Positions 50,989 through 61,621 of a DNA stretch of 64,000 nucleotides are shown one piece after another (position 1 is the stretch's first letter; every line of letters starts with the position of its first letter). The stretch comes from Sediminibacillus terrae (lineage in GTDB: Bacteria; Bacillota; Bacilli; Bacillales; Amphibacillaceae), in the NCBI RefSeq assembly GCF_009602435.1, contig NZ_VZDQ01000023.1, positions 186,001 to 250,000 on the forward strand, in the 5' to 3' direction. Position numbers and translations under genes: made by a program. Below the pieces are notes generated by a model. The model saw nothing but the letters and a program-made list of their open reading frames with translations, did no database searches and was not told the origin of the DNA.

Positions 50989-51002
50989 GTTAAGCGCTTT
51001 CG
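50989..51002 (+). promoter_or_regulatory. Weak cre-like box before rhaB
   Basis: GTTAAGCGCTTTCG contains the AAGCGCTT palindromic core but matches the cre consensus at only 11 of 14 positions. It lies 16 bases before the rhaB start. Confidence 0.35.
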
Positions 51003-51017
51003 ACAGGAGGTGTAGTA

Positions 51018-52445
51018 ATGAGCAAATGCAGTATAGCCGTTGATATTGGTGCATCAAGTGGAAGGCTTATTGCTGGATGCCTGCAGGATAATAACCTTAA
51101 GTTGAAGGAAATACACCGGTTTGACAACAATTTGATTATAAAAGACGGTCATTATTGTTGGGATGTTCATGCTTTATACAACGAAATTATAACGGGAATC
51201 CGCATTTGCAGGGATAGGGGCTTACATCCTGAAAGTATCGGAATTGATACTTGGGCAGTTGATTTTGTTTTATTAGATGAAAAAAATCGATTACTTACAG
51301 ATGCTATTGCTTACCGCGATGCTAGAACGGACGGAATGATGGAGGAAGTTTTTCACTTCATTAGCAAAGAGCGTCTGTATTTGGAAACTGGAATACAGTT
51401 TCAAAAATTCAACACAATTTATCAATTATACTCTCTAAAAAAGAGTAATCCGGAAGTTCTGGAGCAAGCGACCTCTTTTCTGATGCTTCCTGATTACTTC
51501 AACTACCTATTGACCGGAAAGAAAGTAAATGAATATACGAATGCTACCTCTACTCAGTTAGTAAATGCCTTTACGAAAAAGTGGGACAATGATTTATTGG
51601 ATTTGCTTGGGATAAACAAAGAAATGTTCTTAGAAATAAAACCAGCAGGATCAATACTGGGAGATATGGAAACAGAGCTATCAAAAGAGCTTGGTATAGA
51701 TATGAAGGTGATCCTCCCTGCCACCCATGATACCGGTTCTGCTGTGGTTGCCGTTCCTGAGGTGGATGATACGGTATATATAAGTTCTGGGACTTGGTCA
51801 CTGATTGGTGTCGAGAATCCGTTTCCTATCTGTATTACAAAAGCGTTGGACTATAACTTTACTAACGAAGGTGGTTTCAGTTATCAGTACCGTTTTTTGA
51901 AAAATGTGATGGGATTATGGATGATTCAGGAAGTCAAGAGGAACTACAACGATCAATATAGTTTTTCGGAGTTAGTGGAGTTAGCAGCCAAAGCCTCCGA
52001 ATTCGGAGCAAAGATAAATGTGGATAATGATCGTTTTCTGAAACCGGAAAACATGATAGAAGAAATTCAAAAGGTGTGTCGGGAGACAAATCAAGAGGTA
52101 CCTGAAACACCTGGTGAGGTAGCGAAATGCGTCTTTGATAGTTTAGGAGATAGCTACCAAAAAGCTATTAATCAAATTGAAGAAATATATGAAAAAGAAT
52201 TTAACAAAATCAATATTATCGGGGGCGGCAGCCAGAATGAAATGTTAAATCAGTTGATCGCTGATAAAACAGGAAAAGAAGTTATAGCAGGGCCGGTAGA
52301 GGCAACGGCGATTGGTAACCTTGTTTCTCAGCTAATCACACTAGGAAAAATAAAGGATATCGACGAGGCAAGAAACATTATTGGCCAATCCTTTGAGCTT
52401 AAGAGATATTCGGCAACCGGACGAGAGGAGGAGAGTGTAACATGA
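51018..52445 (+). CDS. rhaB: L-rhamnulokinase
   Basis: A 475-residue FGGY kinase. [12 protein letters not shown] at the N-terminus, [15 protein letters not shown], and [13 protein letters not shown] are recognisable RhaB segments; [18 protein letters not shown] is the C-terminal ATP-binding signature. It phosphorylates L-rhamnulose to L-rhamnulose-1-phosphate. AGGAGGTG precedes the ATG. Its stop overlaps the start of rhaA. Confidence 0.93.
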   Translation: MSKCSIAVDIGASSGRLIAGCLQDNNLKLKEIHRFDNNLIIKDGHYCWDVHALYNEIITGIRICRDRGLHPESIGIDTWAVDFVLLDEKNRLLTDAIAYRDARTDGMMEEVFHFISKERLYLETGIQFQKFNTIYQLYSLKKSNPEVLEQATSFLMLPDYFNYLLTGKKVNEYTNATSTQLVNAFTKKWDNDLLDLLGINKEMFLEIKPAGSILGDMETELSKELGIDMKVILPATHDTGSAVVAVPEVDDTVYISSGTWSLIGVENPFPICITKALDYNFTNEGGFSYQYRFLKNVMGLWMIQEVKRNYNDQYSFSELVELAAKASEFGAKINVDNDRFLKPENMIEEIQKVCRETNQEVPETPGEVAKCVFDSLGDSYQKAINQIEEIYEKEFNKINIIGGGSQNEMLNQLIADKTGKEVIAGPVEATAIGNLVSQLITLGKIKDIDEARNIIGQSFELKRYSATGREEESVT

Positions 52446-53695
52446 TTATAAAAGAGCAATACGAAATGGCGAAAGAGGCATATGAGAGGTGGGGAATAGA
52501 TGTCGAGGGAGCATTAGATAAATTGCAAAAAATCCCTATTTCGATTCACTGTTGGCAAGGGGATGACGTCAGTGGATTTGAAGTAAATAAGCAGGAACTC
52601 TCCGGAGGAATAGATGTAACAGGAAATTATCCCGGTAAAGCTAAAACACCGGAGCAATTAAGGGGAGATTTAGAAAAGGCTCTTTCACTTATACCAGGGA
52701 AACACCGAGTAAACCTGCATATGATTTATGCGGAAACTAATGGAGAAGTTGTGGAACGGGATCAGCTGGAACCGAAGCATTTTGAAAACTGGGTGAACTG
52801 GGCGAAGGAGAATGGATTAGGGTTAGATTTCAACCCGACACTATTTTCTCATCCAAAAGCGGCGGATGGCTTGACACTGGCACATCCGGATAAAGAGATA
52901 CGCGATTACTGGATCAGACATTGCATCGCCAGCCGCAAGATTGCGGAGTATTTCGGTAAAGAACTTGGTACACCTGCTTTAACAAATATTTGGATTCCGG
53001 ATGGTTACAAGGATATCCCTAGTGACCGTTTAACTCCCAGACAACGTTTAAAAGAGTCGCTCGATGAGATATTTGCTGTTGAAATTGATGAAAAATATAA
53101 TGTCGATGCTGTGGAAAGCAAGCTGTTCGGCATCGGTTCTGAAGCATATGTTGTCGGTTCCCATGAATTTTACTTAGGATACGCTTTAAAGAATAATAAA
53201 CTGTGCTTGCTGGACACTGGACATTACCATCCAACAGAAGTGGTCTCCAATAAAATATCGGCGATGCTTTTGTATAGTGATCAACTGGCACTGCACGTAT
53301 CGAGGCCAGTCCGCTGGGATAGCGATCATGTTGTCATATTTGATGATGAGTTGAAAGAAATTGGTTTAGAAATTGTCCGAAACGATGCCCTTGATAAAGT
53401 AAGAATAGGATTAGACTTCTTTGATGCAAGTATTAACCGAGTTGCTGCATGGACCATCGGGACCCGTAACATGATTAAAGCTTTGTTATATGCACTGCTT
53501 CATCCAAACGAGCACTTAAAACAGTTACAGGAAGAAGGCAACTTTACGGAACGCTTGGCTTTAATGGAAGAATTTAAGACCTACCCATTCGGTGCAATTT
53601 GGGATTATTATTGTGAAAAAATGGGAGTGCCTGAAAAAGAAACATGGATGGAAGATATCAAACAATATGAAAACAATGTTTTGCTGAAGAGATAA
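52442..53695 (+). CDS. rhaA: L-rhamnose isomerase
   Basis: A 417-residue TIM-barrel isomerase that converts L-rhamnose to L-rhamnulose. [15 protein letters not shown] and [17 protein letters not shown] are diagnostic for RhaA, and [16 protein letters not shown] contains metal-binding residues. The length is normal. It is coupled to rhaB by an ATGA overlap. A terminator follows, so rhaBA form a unit of their own. Confidence 0.95.
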   Translation: MIIKEQYEMAKEAYERWGIDVEGALDKLQKIPISIHCWQGDDVSGFEVNKQELSGGIDVTGNYPGKAKTPEQLRGDLEKALSLIPGKHRVNLHMIYAETNGEVVERDQLEPKHFENWVNWAKENGLGLDFNPTLFSHPKAADGLTLAHPDKEIRDYWIRHCIASRKIAEYFGKELGTPALTNIWIPDGYKDIPSDRLTPRQRLKESLDEIFAVEIDEKYNVDAVESKLFGIGSEAYVVGSHEFYLGYALKNNKLCLLDTGHYHPTEVVSNKISAMLLYSDQLALHVSRPVRWDSDHVVIFDDELKEIGLEIVRNDALDKVRIGLDFFDASINRVAAWTIGTRNMIKALLYALLHPNEHLKQLQEEGNFTERLALMEEFKTYPFGAIWDYYCEKMGVPEKETWMEDIKQYENNVLLKR

Positions 53696-53703
53696 CATAC
53701 ATG

Positions 53704-53738
53704 CGGATCAGTGGAAGATGAAGCTGGTCCGTTTTTTG
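53704..53738 (+). terminator. Terminator of rhaBA
   Basis: CGGATCA (53704-53710) pairs with TGGTCCG (53725-53731), with one G-T pair, followed by six T. Confidence 0.7.
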
Positions 53739-53803
53739 TTGGCGACTTTCAGAAGGGATGGCGTGTTCTCATAAATTCTATTAATAGAAGCTTATTTTGC
53801 AAA

Positions 53804-54010
53804 AAACAAATGTTTGTTTATGTTGTTTTTTTATAAAAAATCCAAACGTTCAACTGCTGAGATTTCCGTTTTTTACGTTGCACGTGGCATACGTATCGAC
53901 TGTTAAATAGGTGTATACTTATCAACCAAAACAAAAACAAACAAAAATAAAAAATACTATTCAAAAATAAACAAACGTATGTTAAGATTAAAGCAGAAAA
54001 ATAAACAAAC
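53804..54010 (+). promoter_or_regulatory. Candidate RhaR operators upstream of the rhaEW gene
   Basis: AAACAAATGTTTGTTT (53804-53819) is a 7-bp-arm inverted repeat. The 14-mer AAAAATAAACAAAC occurs twice, at 53963-53976 and 53997-54010, the second just before the ribosome site. Such A/T-rich direct repeats are typical of DeoR-type binding sites. A DeoR-type gene follows rhaEW. I see no clear consensus promoter; TATACT at 53914-53919 is a candidate -10. The 53696-54028 gap holds no gene. Confidence 0.5.
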
Positions 54011-54028
54011 CGAACAGAGGAGGAATTA

Positions 54029-56098
54029 ATGTTGGTACAAAATCGATGGGATGCAAGTAAAACAAATGATGAAAGCGGTTTAGAAGAATTGGTGTATCGC
54101 TCCAATTTATTGGGATCAGATCGATCTGTTGCCAACTGGGGTGGCGGAAATACTTCAACAAAATCCATAGAAACCGACTTTCGGGGTAACGAAATCGAAG
54201 TCATGTGGGTGAAAGGAAGTGGTTCAGATTTAGCCGCAATGGGCGCGAAAAACTTCACAGGATTGAAAATGGACGACATCCGCCCCTTAATGAAAAAAAA
54301 CGATATGACAGATGAGGAGATGGTCAGCTACTTAGCACACTGTATGATTGATGCCAAACATCCTCGTTCCTCCATTGAAACATTGCTACATGCATTTTTA
54401 CCATTTAAACATGTAGATCATACACATCCCGATGCAATTATCAGCATTGCCTGTGCAGACAATGGAAAAGCAGTCGCAGAAGAAATATATGGTAACCGTT
54501 TTGTTTGGGTTCCATACATTCGTCCTGGCTTCAAGTTGTCCAAAATGATTGCAGCAGGAGTCCAAAACAATCCTAGTGCTGAATTGGTAATCATGGAAAA
54601 GCATGGATTGGTGACGTGGGGCGAAACCTCAAAAGAAAGTTATGATAAAACAATTTCTGTCATTCAGGAAGCGGAAGACTACATTGAAGCAAAAGCAAAG
54701 GATCAAACACTGTTCGGTGGACAGAAATATCAGTCTTTGCCAGTGGATGAAAGAAAAGAAATCTTTGCAAAAGTGCTTCCAGTTGTCCGTGGCCAAGTAA
54801 GCGGAAACAAAAAGATGCTGGTTACATATGACGACAGTGAGGATGTTTTGAACTTTGTAAACAGCGAAAATGCAAAAGATTTATCACAAGTCGGTGCGGC
54901 ATGTCCGGATCACCTAGTGCATACGAAACGAACGTCTTTATTCATTGAATGGGACCCCAGCAGCAAAGATGCAGACGCTCTGATAGAAAGCGTGAAAGCT
55001 GGTATCGCTTCCTTTCAGAAAGAATATGAAGCATATTTTGAAAGAAATAAATCGGAGGGGGACCAAATCGTGGAAACAGCCCCTCGGGTAGTGTTGATTC
55101 CAGGACTCGGCATGATCAATACGGGCAAAAGCTGGACTGCAGCCAATGTCAGTGATTCCCTTTACCACCGTGCGATTTCTGTGATGAGAGGATCTACCAC
55201 TCTTGGAAACTTCGTATCTCTTAATGAAGAAGAGTCATTTGCGATTGAATACTGGCCGCTTGAACTGTACAAACTCAGCCTTGCACCGCCAGAAGCGGAA
55301 TTTTCCCGCCAGGTAGCATTCGTAACTGGCGGAGCCGGCGGAATCGGAAGTGCTGCTTGTCATCGACTTGTCTCTGAAGGTGCCCACGTCGTGGTAGCTG
55401 ATATCAATCTGGAGGGGGCAGAGGAGCTTGCCGTTCAAATCAACGATCGATTCGGTGAAAACCGTGCCATTGCCGTGAAAATGGATGTTACAAAGGAAGA
55501 AGAAGTAACGGCTGCAATTCAAGATTCCGTTTTAACTTATGGCGGGTTGGACATTGTTGTCAATAATGCTGGATTGGCAAGTTCAAGTCCTTTTGAAGAA
55601 ACAACGATGGTTAAGTGGAACCTGAATATGAATGTATTGGTAACCGGCTACTTCCTGGTTGCCAGAGAAGCGTTCAAGTTGATGAAAGATCAGGCAATCG
55701 GTGGAAGCATGGTTTTCGTTGGCTCAAAAAATTCCATCTATGCAGGCAAAAATGCTGCAGCCTACAGCACGGCTAAAGCAGCGGAAGTCCATCTTGCCCG
55801 CACTGTGGCTGCTGATGGAGGTCGATACGGTATCCGTGTTAATTCCGTCCTTCCTGATGCCGTTATCCGTGGTTCAAAAATATGGGATTCTGAGTGGAAA
55901 GAAGAAAGAGCTTCCTCTTATGGAATTGAGACAGACGACTTAGAAGAACATTATCGAAAACGTACCATTTTGAACGTCAACATACTGCCGCATGACATTG
56001 CAGAGTCGATCGCGTTCCTTGCTTCTTCCAAGTCAGCTAAGACTACTGGATGTATGGTGACAGTAGATGGCGGAGTAGCAGCAGCATTTACAAGATAA
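54029..56098 (+). CDS. rhaEW: Bifunctional rhamnulose-1-phosphate aldolase / L-lactaldehyde dehydrogenase (RhaEW/YuxG type)
   Basis: A 689-residue fusion. The N-terminal half (about 1-400) is a class II aldolase with the zinc-site KHVDHTHPDAIISIA. The C-terminal half (about 425-689) is an SDR domain with FVTGGAGGIGSAA, NNAG and the catalytic YSTAKAAEVH. In Bacillus-type rhamnose pathways this fusion splits rhamnulose-1-phosphate to DHAP and L-lactaldehyde and oxidises the aldehyde to L-lactate. GAGGAGGAA lies before the ATG at 54029. lutABC, which consume L-lactate, lie downstream. Confidence 0.93.
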   Translation: MLVQNRWDASKTNDESGLEELVYRSNLLGSDRSVANWGGGNTSTKSIETDFRGNEIEVMWVKGSGSDLAAMGAKNFTGLKMDDIRPLMKKNDMTDEEMVSYLAHCMIDAKHPRSSIETLLHAFLPFKHVDHTHPDAIISIACADNGKAVAEEIYGNRFVWVPYIRPGFKLSKMIAAGVQNNPSAELVIMEKHGLVTWGETSKESYDKTISVIQEAEDYIEAKAKDQTLFGGQKYQSLPVDERKEIFAKVLPVVRGQVSGNKKMLVTYDDSEDVLNFVNSENAKDLSQVGAACPDHLVHTKRTSLFIEWDPSSKDADALIESVKAGIASFQKEYEAYFERNKSEGDQIVETAPRVVLIPGLGMINTGKSWTAANVSDSLYHRAISVMRGSTTLGNFVSLNEEESFAIEYWPLELYKLSLAPPEAEFSRQVAFVTGGAGGIGSAACHRLVSEGAHVVVADINLEGAEELAVQINDRFGENRAIAVKMDVTKEEEVTAAIQDSVLTYGGLDIVVNNAGLASSSPFEETTMVKWNLNMNVLVTGYFLVAREAFKLMKDQAIGGSMVFVGSKNSIYAGKNAAAYSTAKAAEVHLARTVAADGGRYGIRVNSVLPDAVIRGSKIWDSEWKEERASSYGIETDDLEEHYRKRTILNVNILPHDIAESIAFLASSKSAKTTGCMVTVDGGVAAAFTR

Positions 56099-56322
56099 AG
56101 GTAACTCATGGAGGGCGCTGCGGGGTAACAGCATTTATTCCGGTGTAACCGTCCCTGTCTATCCTGCTTAAAAAAGAAAAATGAGATATTAAACTGGAAA
56201 TTTGGGAGGGGCAAGTAAATGGAAGCCCCCTCTATGTCCTGTTGCGGATCCGTATTTTCCTGTTTAAAATGAGGAGTAAATTAAACCGTCGTATAGAGAG
56301 GGCATGAAAGTAGGGGTAGGAA

Positions 56323-57084
56323 GTGTTAGTTGCAGAGAGGCAACAAAAGATAGTAGAGGTCGTAAATGAACGTAAAAGTATCCGTGTTTCCGAGCTCAGT
56401 CGTATATTTTCGGTTACAGAAGAGACAATCCGCAGAGATTTGGAAAAGTTGGAGACAGAGCAGAAGTTGTCAAGAAGCCATGGAGGGGCTGTAAGCATAA
56501 TCCCGGATGAATCTCCAGAACTTTCATTTTCCGAAAGAGAAATAACCAACGTTAAAGAAAAGAAGGAAATTGCTAATGAGGCAGCAAAACATGTCATCGA
56601 AGGAGATAAAATCATGCTGGATGCCAGTACAACTGCATGGTATTTGGCAAAAGCCCTACCTGATATTCCGGTTACAGTCCTTACGAATTCGATTAAAGTA
56701 GCGATGGAACTTAGCAGCAGGAAAGAAGTAACTGTAATCTCAACAGGCGGTACATTGCTGTCTAAATCACTTTCCTACGTCGGACCTTTGGCTGAATCTT
56801 CTTTGGATACTTATCATGTAAATAAAGCATTTATTTCTTGTAAAGGGTTCCACCTCGATAAAGGAATCAGTGAGTCAGACGAACAACAGGCAAGAATCAA
56901 GAAAAAAATGATGGATAACGCTGACTCTGTTTTTATTATGATTGACCATAGTAAATTCGGTGTGAGGGCTTTTTCCCGGCTTAGCGGTGTAGAAGCTATT
57001 GACCATGTTATAACAGATGGAAATGTGGATGCAGCAATCTTGCAGCAATTGTCTGACAAATCATTGAATTTAATTAAAGTATAA
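56323..57084 (+). CDS. rhaR: DeoR-family regulator, probable rhamnose regulator
   Basis: A 253-residue DeoR-type regulator. It has the helix-turn-helix IRVSELSRIFSVTEETIRRD, the linking LSRSHGGA and a sensor domain with DASTTAWYLAKAL and VLTNSIKVAMEL. In Bacillus subtilis the DeoR-type YulB/RhaR is linked with the same fused aldolase and with rhaB and rhaA. Here it follows rhaEW by about 225 bases. It starts with GTG at 56323 after TAGGGG. It differs clearly from the DeoR-type protein at 40031, so each operon likely has its own regulator. Confidence 0.82.
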   Translation: MLVAERQQKIVEVVNERKSIRVSELSRIFSVTEETIRRDLEKLETEQKLSRSHGGAVSIIPDESPELSFSEREITNVKEKKEIANEAAKHVIEGDKIMLDASTTAWYLAKALPDIPVTVLTNSIKVAMELSSRKEVTVISTGGTLLSKSLSYVGPLAESSLDTYHVNKAFISCKGFHLDKGISESDEQQARIKKKMMDNADSVFIMIDHSKFGVRAFSRLSGVEAIDHVITDGNVDAAILQQLSDKSLNLIKV

Positions 57085-57238
57085 TAAGTGCTCGGAAAAT
57101 GGCAGTGGTTTTTTATGGATAAGAAAAAGTAAGAGTCTGTCTCCTAGGGAAATGACCACCAGCCAGCAACGGAGTTTAAGGAAGGGATATTGAGAAGTCT
57201 TTTGAATGCGTCACCATTCGATGGCAGGAGGAGAGAAA

Positions 57239-57964
57239 ATGAAAGTTTCCATATTTATTACTTGTCTTGGGGATGTATTTTATGTGAATGCCGGTAAAGC
57301 GACGGTGGAGTTACTCGAGCGGTACGGATGTGAAGTTGACTTCCCGGAAACACAGACTTGTTGCGGTCAACCTGCTTATAATAGTGGTTACCATGAAAAG
57401 ACAAAAGCAGCTGCTAAAAACATGATTACCGCTTTTGCGCATTCAAAGTATGTAGTTTGTCCATCCGGTTCATGTGCTTATATGTTCCATGAATATGAGG
57501 AGTTATTGCAGGATGAACCAGACTGGAAAGAAAAGGCGACAGCATTAAAGCGAAAAACGTATGAACTCACCCAATTCTTAACGGAGATTCTTCAAATAGA
57601 AAACACCGGAGCAGAATTTCATGCTAAAGCTACCTATCATACATCCTGTCATATGACTCGTTTACTTGGTGTGAAAGAAGCACCATTAAAACTATTGAGC
57701 AATGTTAGCGGTCTAAAGATGGTTGATTTACCTAATCGCCATGATTGCTGTGGATTTGGAGGTACCTTTTCTGTCAAGATGCCGGAGATTTCCCAACAAA
57801 TGGTGGATGAAAAAGCTCTCCATATTGAAGAAACAGATGCTGATGTGCTGATTGGAGCAGATGGGGGTTGCCTCATGAATATAGGAGGGCGGTTGAATCG
57901 ACAAAATAAACCAATAAAGGTGATGCACATTGCTGAAATATTGAACAGTCGGGGTGATAACTGA
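57239..57964 (+). CDS. lutA: L-lactate utilisation protein LutA (Cys-rich, CCG-domain subunit)
   Basis: A 241-residue Fe-S-associated protein with two CCG domains: [16 protein letters not shown] and [16 protein letters not shown]. LutA is one of three subunits that oxidise L-lactate to pyruvate in Bacillus. I chose the ATG at 57239, after AGGAGGAGAG; the longer frame from 57206 has no ribosome site. It opens the lutABC unit, and its stop overlaps lutB (TGATG). Confidence 0.92.
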   Translation: MKVSIFITCLGDVFYVNAGKATVELLERYGCEVDFPETQTCCGQPAYNSGYHEKTKAAAKNMITAFAHSKYVVCPSGSCAYMFHEYEELLQDEPDWKEKATALKRKTYELTQFLTEILQIENTGAEFHAKATYHTSCHMTRLLGVKEAPLKLLSNVSGLKMVDLPNRHDCCGFGGTFSVKMPEISQQMVDEKALHIEETDADVLIGADGGCLMNIGGRLNRQNKPIKVMHIAEILNSRGDN

Positions 57965-59409
57965 TGCCATTGCATGTTGGAGAAAAAGCATTTAAGAGCA
58001 GAGTTGAAAAAGGCCTTGGAAATGAATTCATGCGAGGCGCCGTCCGTTCTGCACAGGGACGACTTCAGGACAGCCGTTCCAATGCAGCTGAAGAATTAGG
58101 GGACTGGGAAGAATGGCGCAATCTTGGGCAGGAAATCAGACAACACACAATGGAAAATCTCGATTTCTATTTACAGCAATTAAGTGAGAAGGTAGCAGAG
58201 AGAGGCGGACATGTTTATTTCGCTGAAACAGCTGAAGATGCCAATCATTACATCAGTGAAGTAATTGAAAAGAAAAAGGCACGGAAGATAGCCAAGTCAA
58301 AGTCCATGGTAACAGAAGAAATTGCCTTGAATGATATTCTGGAAGATCGAGGTTGTGACGTAATTGAAACAGATTTAGGAGAATATATCCTCCAAATCGA
58401 TGATCATGCCCCCCCCTCACATATCGTCGCCCCCGCACTGCACAAAAATAAAGAACAAATCAGGGATGTATTTAAAGAAAAGTTGGGATATCTCCACACA
58501 GATAAACCGGAAGAGCTGACATTATTTGCACGAGAACAATTAAGAAAAGAGTTCCTATCCGCCGATGTAGGTATCACTGGGTGTAATTTTGCTGTTGCAG
58601 AATCAGGCACCTGCGCCCTGGTCACGAATGAAGGGAATGCGCGGATGGTTTCAACCCTCCCTAAAACGCAAATCACTGTGATGGGAATGGAAAGAATTGT
58701 TCCTACCTGGGAAGAACTGGATGTACTAGTCAGTCTTTTGACAAGAGCTGCAGTTGGGCAGAAGTTGACCAGTTATGTGACAGCATTAACAGGGCCAAAG
58801 GAAGAATCTGATGGAGATGGACCGGAAGAATTTCATTTAGTCGTTGTCGACAATGGACGATCCAAAATATTAGGAACAGAATTCCAAGAGGCTCTGCACT
58901 GTATCAGGTGTGCTGCTTGTATCAATGTTTGCCCTGTTTACAGACATATAGGTGGCCATGCTTATGGATCTATCTATCCAGGGCCCATCGGTGCCGTACT
59001 GACACCATTATTGGCGGGCTATGAGGATTATAAAGAATTGCCATATGCTTCTTCACTCTGTGGTGCTTGTACAGAGGTATGTCCTGTTAAAATACCCTTA
59101 CATGAGTATTTAATTGACCACAGGAGAAATATTGTAGAGAAAGAAAACAAATCAAACTTATCTGAAAAATTGATGATGCAAGGCTTTAATAAAGTAGCAG
59201 GTTCAGCCGGCCTTTTTAATATAGCGACGAAAATGGCTCCTTTCCTCGTTACACCGTTTGTCAGAGATGGAACTATTTCCAAAGGGCCTGGACCGCTAAA
59301 AGCTTGGACCGGGGCTCGCAATCTCCCATTGCCACAAAAAGAACGGTTCAGGGATTGGTTTAAGCATAGAACCAAAGGAGGACAACACATTGCAAACAGG
59401 GGAGATTAA
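57964..59409 (+). CDS. lutB: L-lactate utilisation iron-sulfur protein LutB
   Basis: A 481-residue ferredoxin-like subunit. The N-terminal LUD domain (about 60-300) is followed by two [4Fe-4S] motifs, [14 protein letters not shown] near 312 and [11 protein letters not shown] near 362. The C-terminal helical part carries a positively charged end. It probably passes electrons from lactate to the membrane quinone pool. Translationally coupled with lutA; its end overlaps lutC by 20 bases. Confidence 0.93.
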   Translation: MPLHVGEKAFKSRVEKGLGNEFMRGAVRSAQGRLQDSRSNAAEELGDWEEWRNLGQEIRQHTMENLDFYLQQLSEKVAERGGHVYFAETAEDANHYISEVIEKKKARKIAKSKSMVTEEIALNDILEDRGCDVIETDLGEYILQIDDHAPPSHIVAPALHKNKEQIRDVFKEKLGYLHTDKPEELTLFAREQLRKEFLSADVGITGCNFAVAESGTCALVTNEGNARMVSTLPKTQITVMGMERIVPTWEELDVLVSLLTRAAVGQKLTSYVTALTGPKEESDGDGPEEFHLVVVDNGRSKILGTEFQEALHCIRCAACINVCPVYRHIGGHAYGSIYPGPIGAVLTPLLAGYEDYKELPYASSLCGACTEVCPVKIPLHEYLIDHRRNIVEKENKSNLSEKLMMQGFNKVAGSAGLFNIATKMAPFLVTPFVRDGTISKGPGPLKAWTGARNLPLPQKERFRDWFKHRTKGGQHIANRGD

Positions 59410-60112
59410 AAATAGGGAAACGTTTTTAGATAAGGTTGCCGGTCAGTTGGGACGGAACCGCAGGAAAGATAATGTTATCCGGCCTAGATGGAAGCATCAG
59501 GTTCAATGGAAAGTGCTTGCGGACCTTACAGAAAATGAGCTGGTTGATGTTTTGGAGAAGCAATGTGAGGTAATCCATACTGACTTTATCAGGGCAACAG
59601 AGAAAGAGCTGGAAGCTAAGGTTTTACAAGTATTGCAGGCGTATGGTGTTAAAACAGCGATGACCTGGGATGATCCGCGTTTTTCCAGTTTCGGCTTAAC
59701 AAATAAGTACGTAGATTGGAAAAACAATAATGATATTGATGTTTTTAAATGGGATATAGAAAACCCTGTGCAAAGCCGCCGTTTAGCAGAGCAAGCTGAT
59801 GCAGGGATTACGTTCAGTGACATCACCCTGGCTGAATCTGGCACTGTCGTTCTTTTTAGTAGCGGCGGAAAGGGACGATCAGTAAGTTTGCTTCCTTCTA
59901 CTTATATTGCTATCATTCCAAAAAGTTCTCTGGTGCCAAGAATGTCTCAGGCAGCGAGAGAAATCCATCAACAGATAGAAAGCGGAGAACAGATTTCTTC
60001 ATGCATCAATTTTATTAGTGGTCCAAGCAATAGTGCTGACATTGAAATGAATTTAGTAGTCGGAGTACACGGTCCGATCAAAGCAGCTTATATTGTTGTG
60101 GAAGACAGGTGA
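59390..60112 (+). CDS. lutC: L-lactate utilisation protein LutC
   Basis: A 240-residue LUD-domain protein. [24 protein letters not shown] and [17 protein letters not shown], here read as two separate segments, are the conserved LutC regions. It starts with TTG at 59390, eight bases after AAAGGAGG and inside the lutB end. The three Lut genes complete conversion of the L-lactate made by the rhamnose pathway to pyruvate. A strong bidirectional terminator follows. Confidence 0.92.
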   Translation: MQTGEIKNRETFLDKVAGQLGRNRRKDNVIRPRWKHQVQWKVLADLTENELVDVLEKQCEVIHTDFIRATEKELEAKVLQVLQAYGVKTAMTWDDPRFSSFGLTNKYVDWKNNNDIDVFKWDIENPVQSRRLAEQADAGITFSDITLAESGTVVLFSSGGKGRSVSLLPSTYIAIIPKSSLVPRMSQAAREIHQQIESGEQISSCINFISGPSNSADIEMNLVVGVHGPIKAAYIVVEDR

Positions 60113-60123
60113 CTAGTGAAAGT

Positions 60124-60156
60124 AAAAACAGGCCGCTTTTAGAGCGGCCTGTTTTT
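60124..60156. terminator. Bidirectional terminator between lutC and the NamZ-like gene
   Basis: AAAAACAGGCCGCT and AGCGGCCTGTTTTT form a perfect 14-bp hairpin with A and T tracts on either side. It serves the two convergent genes. Confidence 0.9.
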
Positions 60157-60158
60157 GT

Positions 60159-61442
60159 CTAACGGTAAATTAAATACTGCTCTCTAACCTCTTTAAACGC
60201 ATCCAGTTCATCCTGCCATTCGGCTTTCATTTCATCCACGGATCGGCCGCTTTCGATGCCTTCACGAATCCAGCCATTTCCGATCAAGTTGTCGAAGAAG
60301 GAGACACCGTTGCTGTTTTCGGCACGGAAGGCGAAATCGTCCGGGTACATATCATGGATCGTTTTAACCAAGTGTAGTCCGGCTTCCACTGGTTTAAATT
60401 TGTCTCTATCCATCACATGGATTTCAACACCATTTGAAAGTTCACCGCTATGCTTGGAGAAGCTTGGTGTAAACGATGCAGCCCGGAAGGTGACGCCCTG
60501 AAGTTCCAAATCATTCAAAGCTGCTGCCAATTCGGTACTATTGATGAAGGGGGCGCCGATCAGCTGGAACGGTTTTGTCGTGCCTCTGCCTTCTGAGACA
60601 TTCGTGCCTTCAATCAAAGCTGCACCTGGATACACCAATGCTGTATCAAACGTCGGCATGTTCGGTGACGGCAGGACGAATTCCAATGGCGTTTCATCAT
60701 AGTACTCGTCTCGGTCCCAGCCGTTCATTTCCACAACAGTCAAATCTGCACCAATGTCATATTCCTCGTTGAAAAATTTCGCGAGCTCCCCGACTGTCAT
60801 GCCATGGCGCAATGGAATGGGATAATTCCCGACGAAGGAAGCATATTCCGGATCAAGGACAGGACCTTCTACTTTATCTCCACTGATTGGATTCGGCCTG
60901 TCCAGCACGATAAAGGGAAGATCGTTTTCGGCAGCTGCTTCCATGGCATAGGCCATGGTGTAAATATAGGTATAGAAACGTGTGCCGACATCTTGGATGT
61001 CGAACAAAAGAACATCGATATCTTCCAGCATTTCCGGTGTCGGTTTCCTTGTTTCACCATACAAACTGTAGACTGGCAAACCGGTTTGTTCATCGATATA
61101 ATATTCGACGTAATCGCCCGCTTGTGCACTTCCACGCACCCCGTGTTCCGGTCCGTATAATGCAGTCAATTCAACATCTGGATCATTATGCAGCAAATCT
61201 ACGATACTGTTAAGATCCTGGTCGACACCGGTCGGATTGGTGATGAGGCCGACCTTTTGTCCTTCAATCAGATCTTTTTGCTCATTTAGCAACTGTTCAA
61301 CTCCGAGCCGGAATTTATGCGGGTTGCCTTTTCCTTTATCTTTTCCATAGCCGTGTCCATTCCCATTGCCATTGGCAAACACGACGGTTAGCGAAGAAAG
61401 CAAAAGAACGACTGCAAACAACGAGACAACTGTCTTTTTCAC
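60159..61442 (-). CDS. namZ: Secreted exo-beta-N-acetylmuramidase NamZ-like (DUF1343)
   Basis: A 427-residue secreted protein. The signal peptide is about 1-24 (VVSLFAVVLLLSSLTVVFA), followed by a short Gly/Asn/Lys-rich spacer. The DUF1343 fold carries LITNPTGVDQDLNSIVDLL, ALYGPEHGVRG, LLFDIQDVGTRFYTYI and VLDRPNPISGDKVEGP. In Bacillus subtilis NamZ (YbbC) removes MurNAc from the non-reducing end of peptidoglycan strands. The GTG at 61442 is preceded by GAGGAGTG. The MurNAc importer and MurQ genes lie at 33348-38676. An AmiE-like gene lies upstream on the same strand. Confidence 0.9.
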   Translation of the reverse strand: MKKTVVSLFAVVLLLSSLTVVFANGNGNGHGYGKDKGKGNPHKFRLGVEQLLNEQKDLIEGQKVGLITNPTGVDQDLNSIVDLLHNDPDVELTALYGPEHGVRGSAQAGDYVEYYIDEQTGLPVYSLYGETRKPTPEMLEDIDVLLFDIQDVGTRFYTYIYTMAYAMEAAAENDLPFIVLDRPNPISGDKVEGPVLDPEYASFVGNYPIPLRHGMTVGELAKFFNEEYDIGADLTVVEMNGWDRDEYYDETPLEFVLPSPNMPTFDTALVYPGAALIEGTNVSEGRGTTKPFQLIGAPFINSTELAAALNDLELQGVTFRAASFTPSFSKHSGELSNGVEIHVMDRDKFKPVEAGLHLVKTIHDMYPDDFAFRAENSNGVSFFDNLIGNGWIREGIESGRSVDEMKAEWQDELDAFKEVREQYLIYR

Positions 61443-61621
61443 AATAATCACTCCTCTGTTCGTTTTTAAAACTGCTTCTCGCATTTACATAGGAACATCG
61501 CCAGCTAAATGGGAAGATGAATTTCCTCAAACTTTTGTGGGGCGTCCGGTCCTTCTCTGCGTCCACATGGGCTAGTTCAAATTCCACTGTAGAAAAATCG
61601 TTCAGTTCGGGTGAAAATTTT

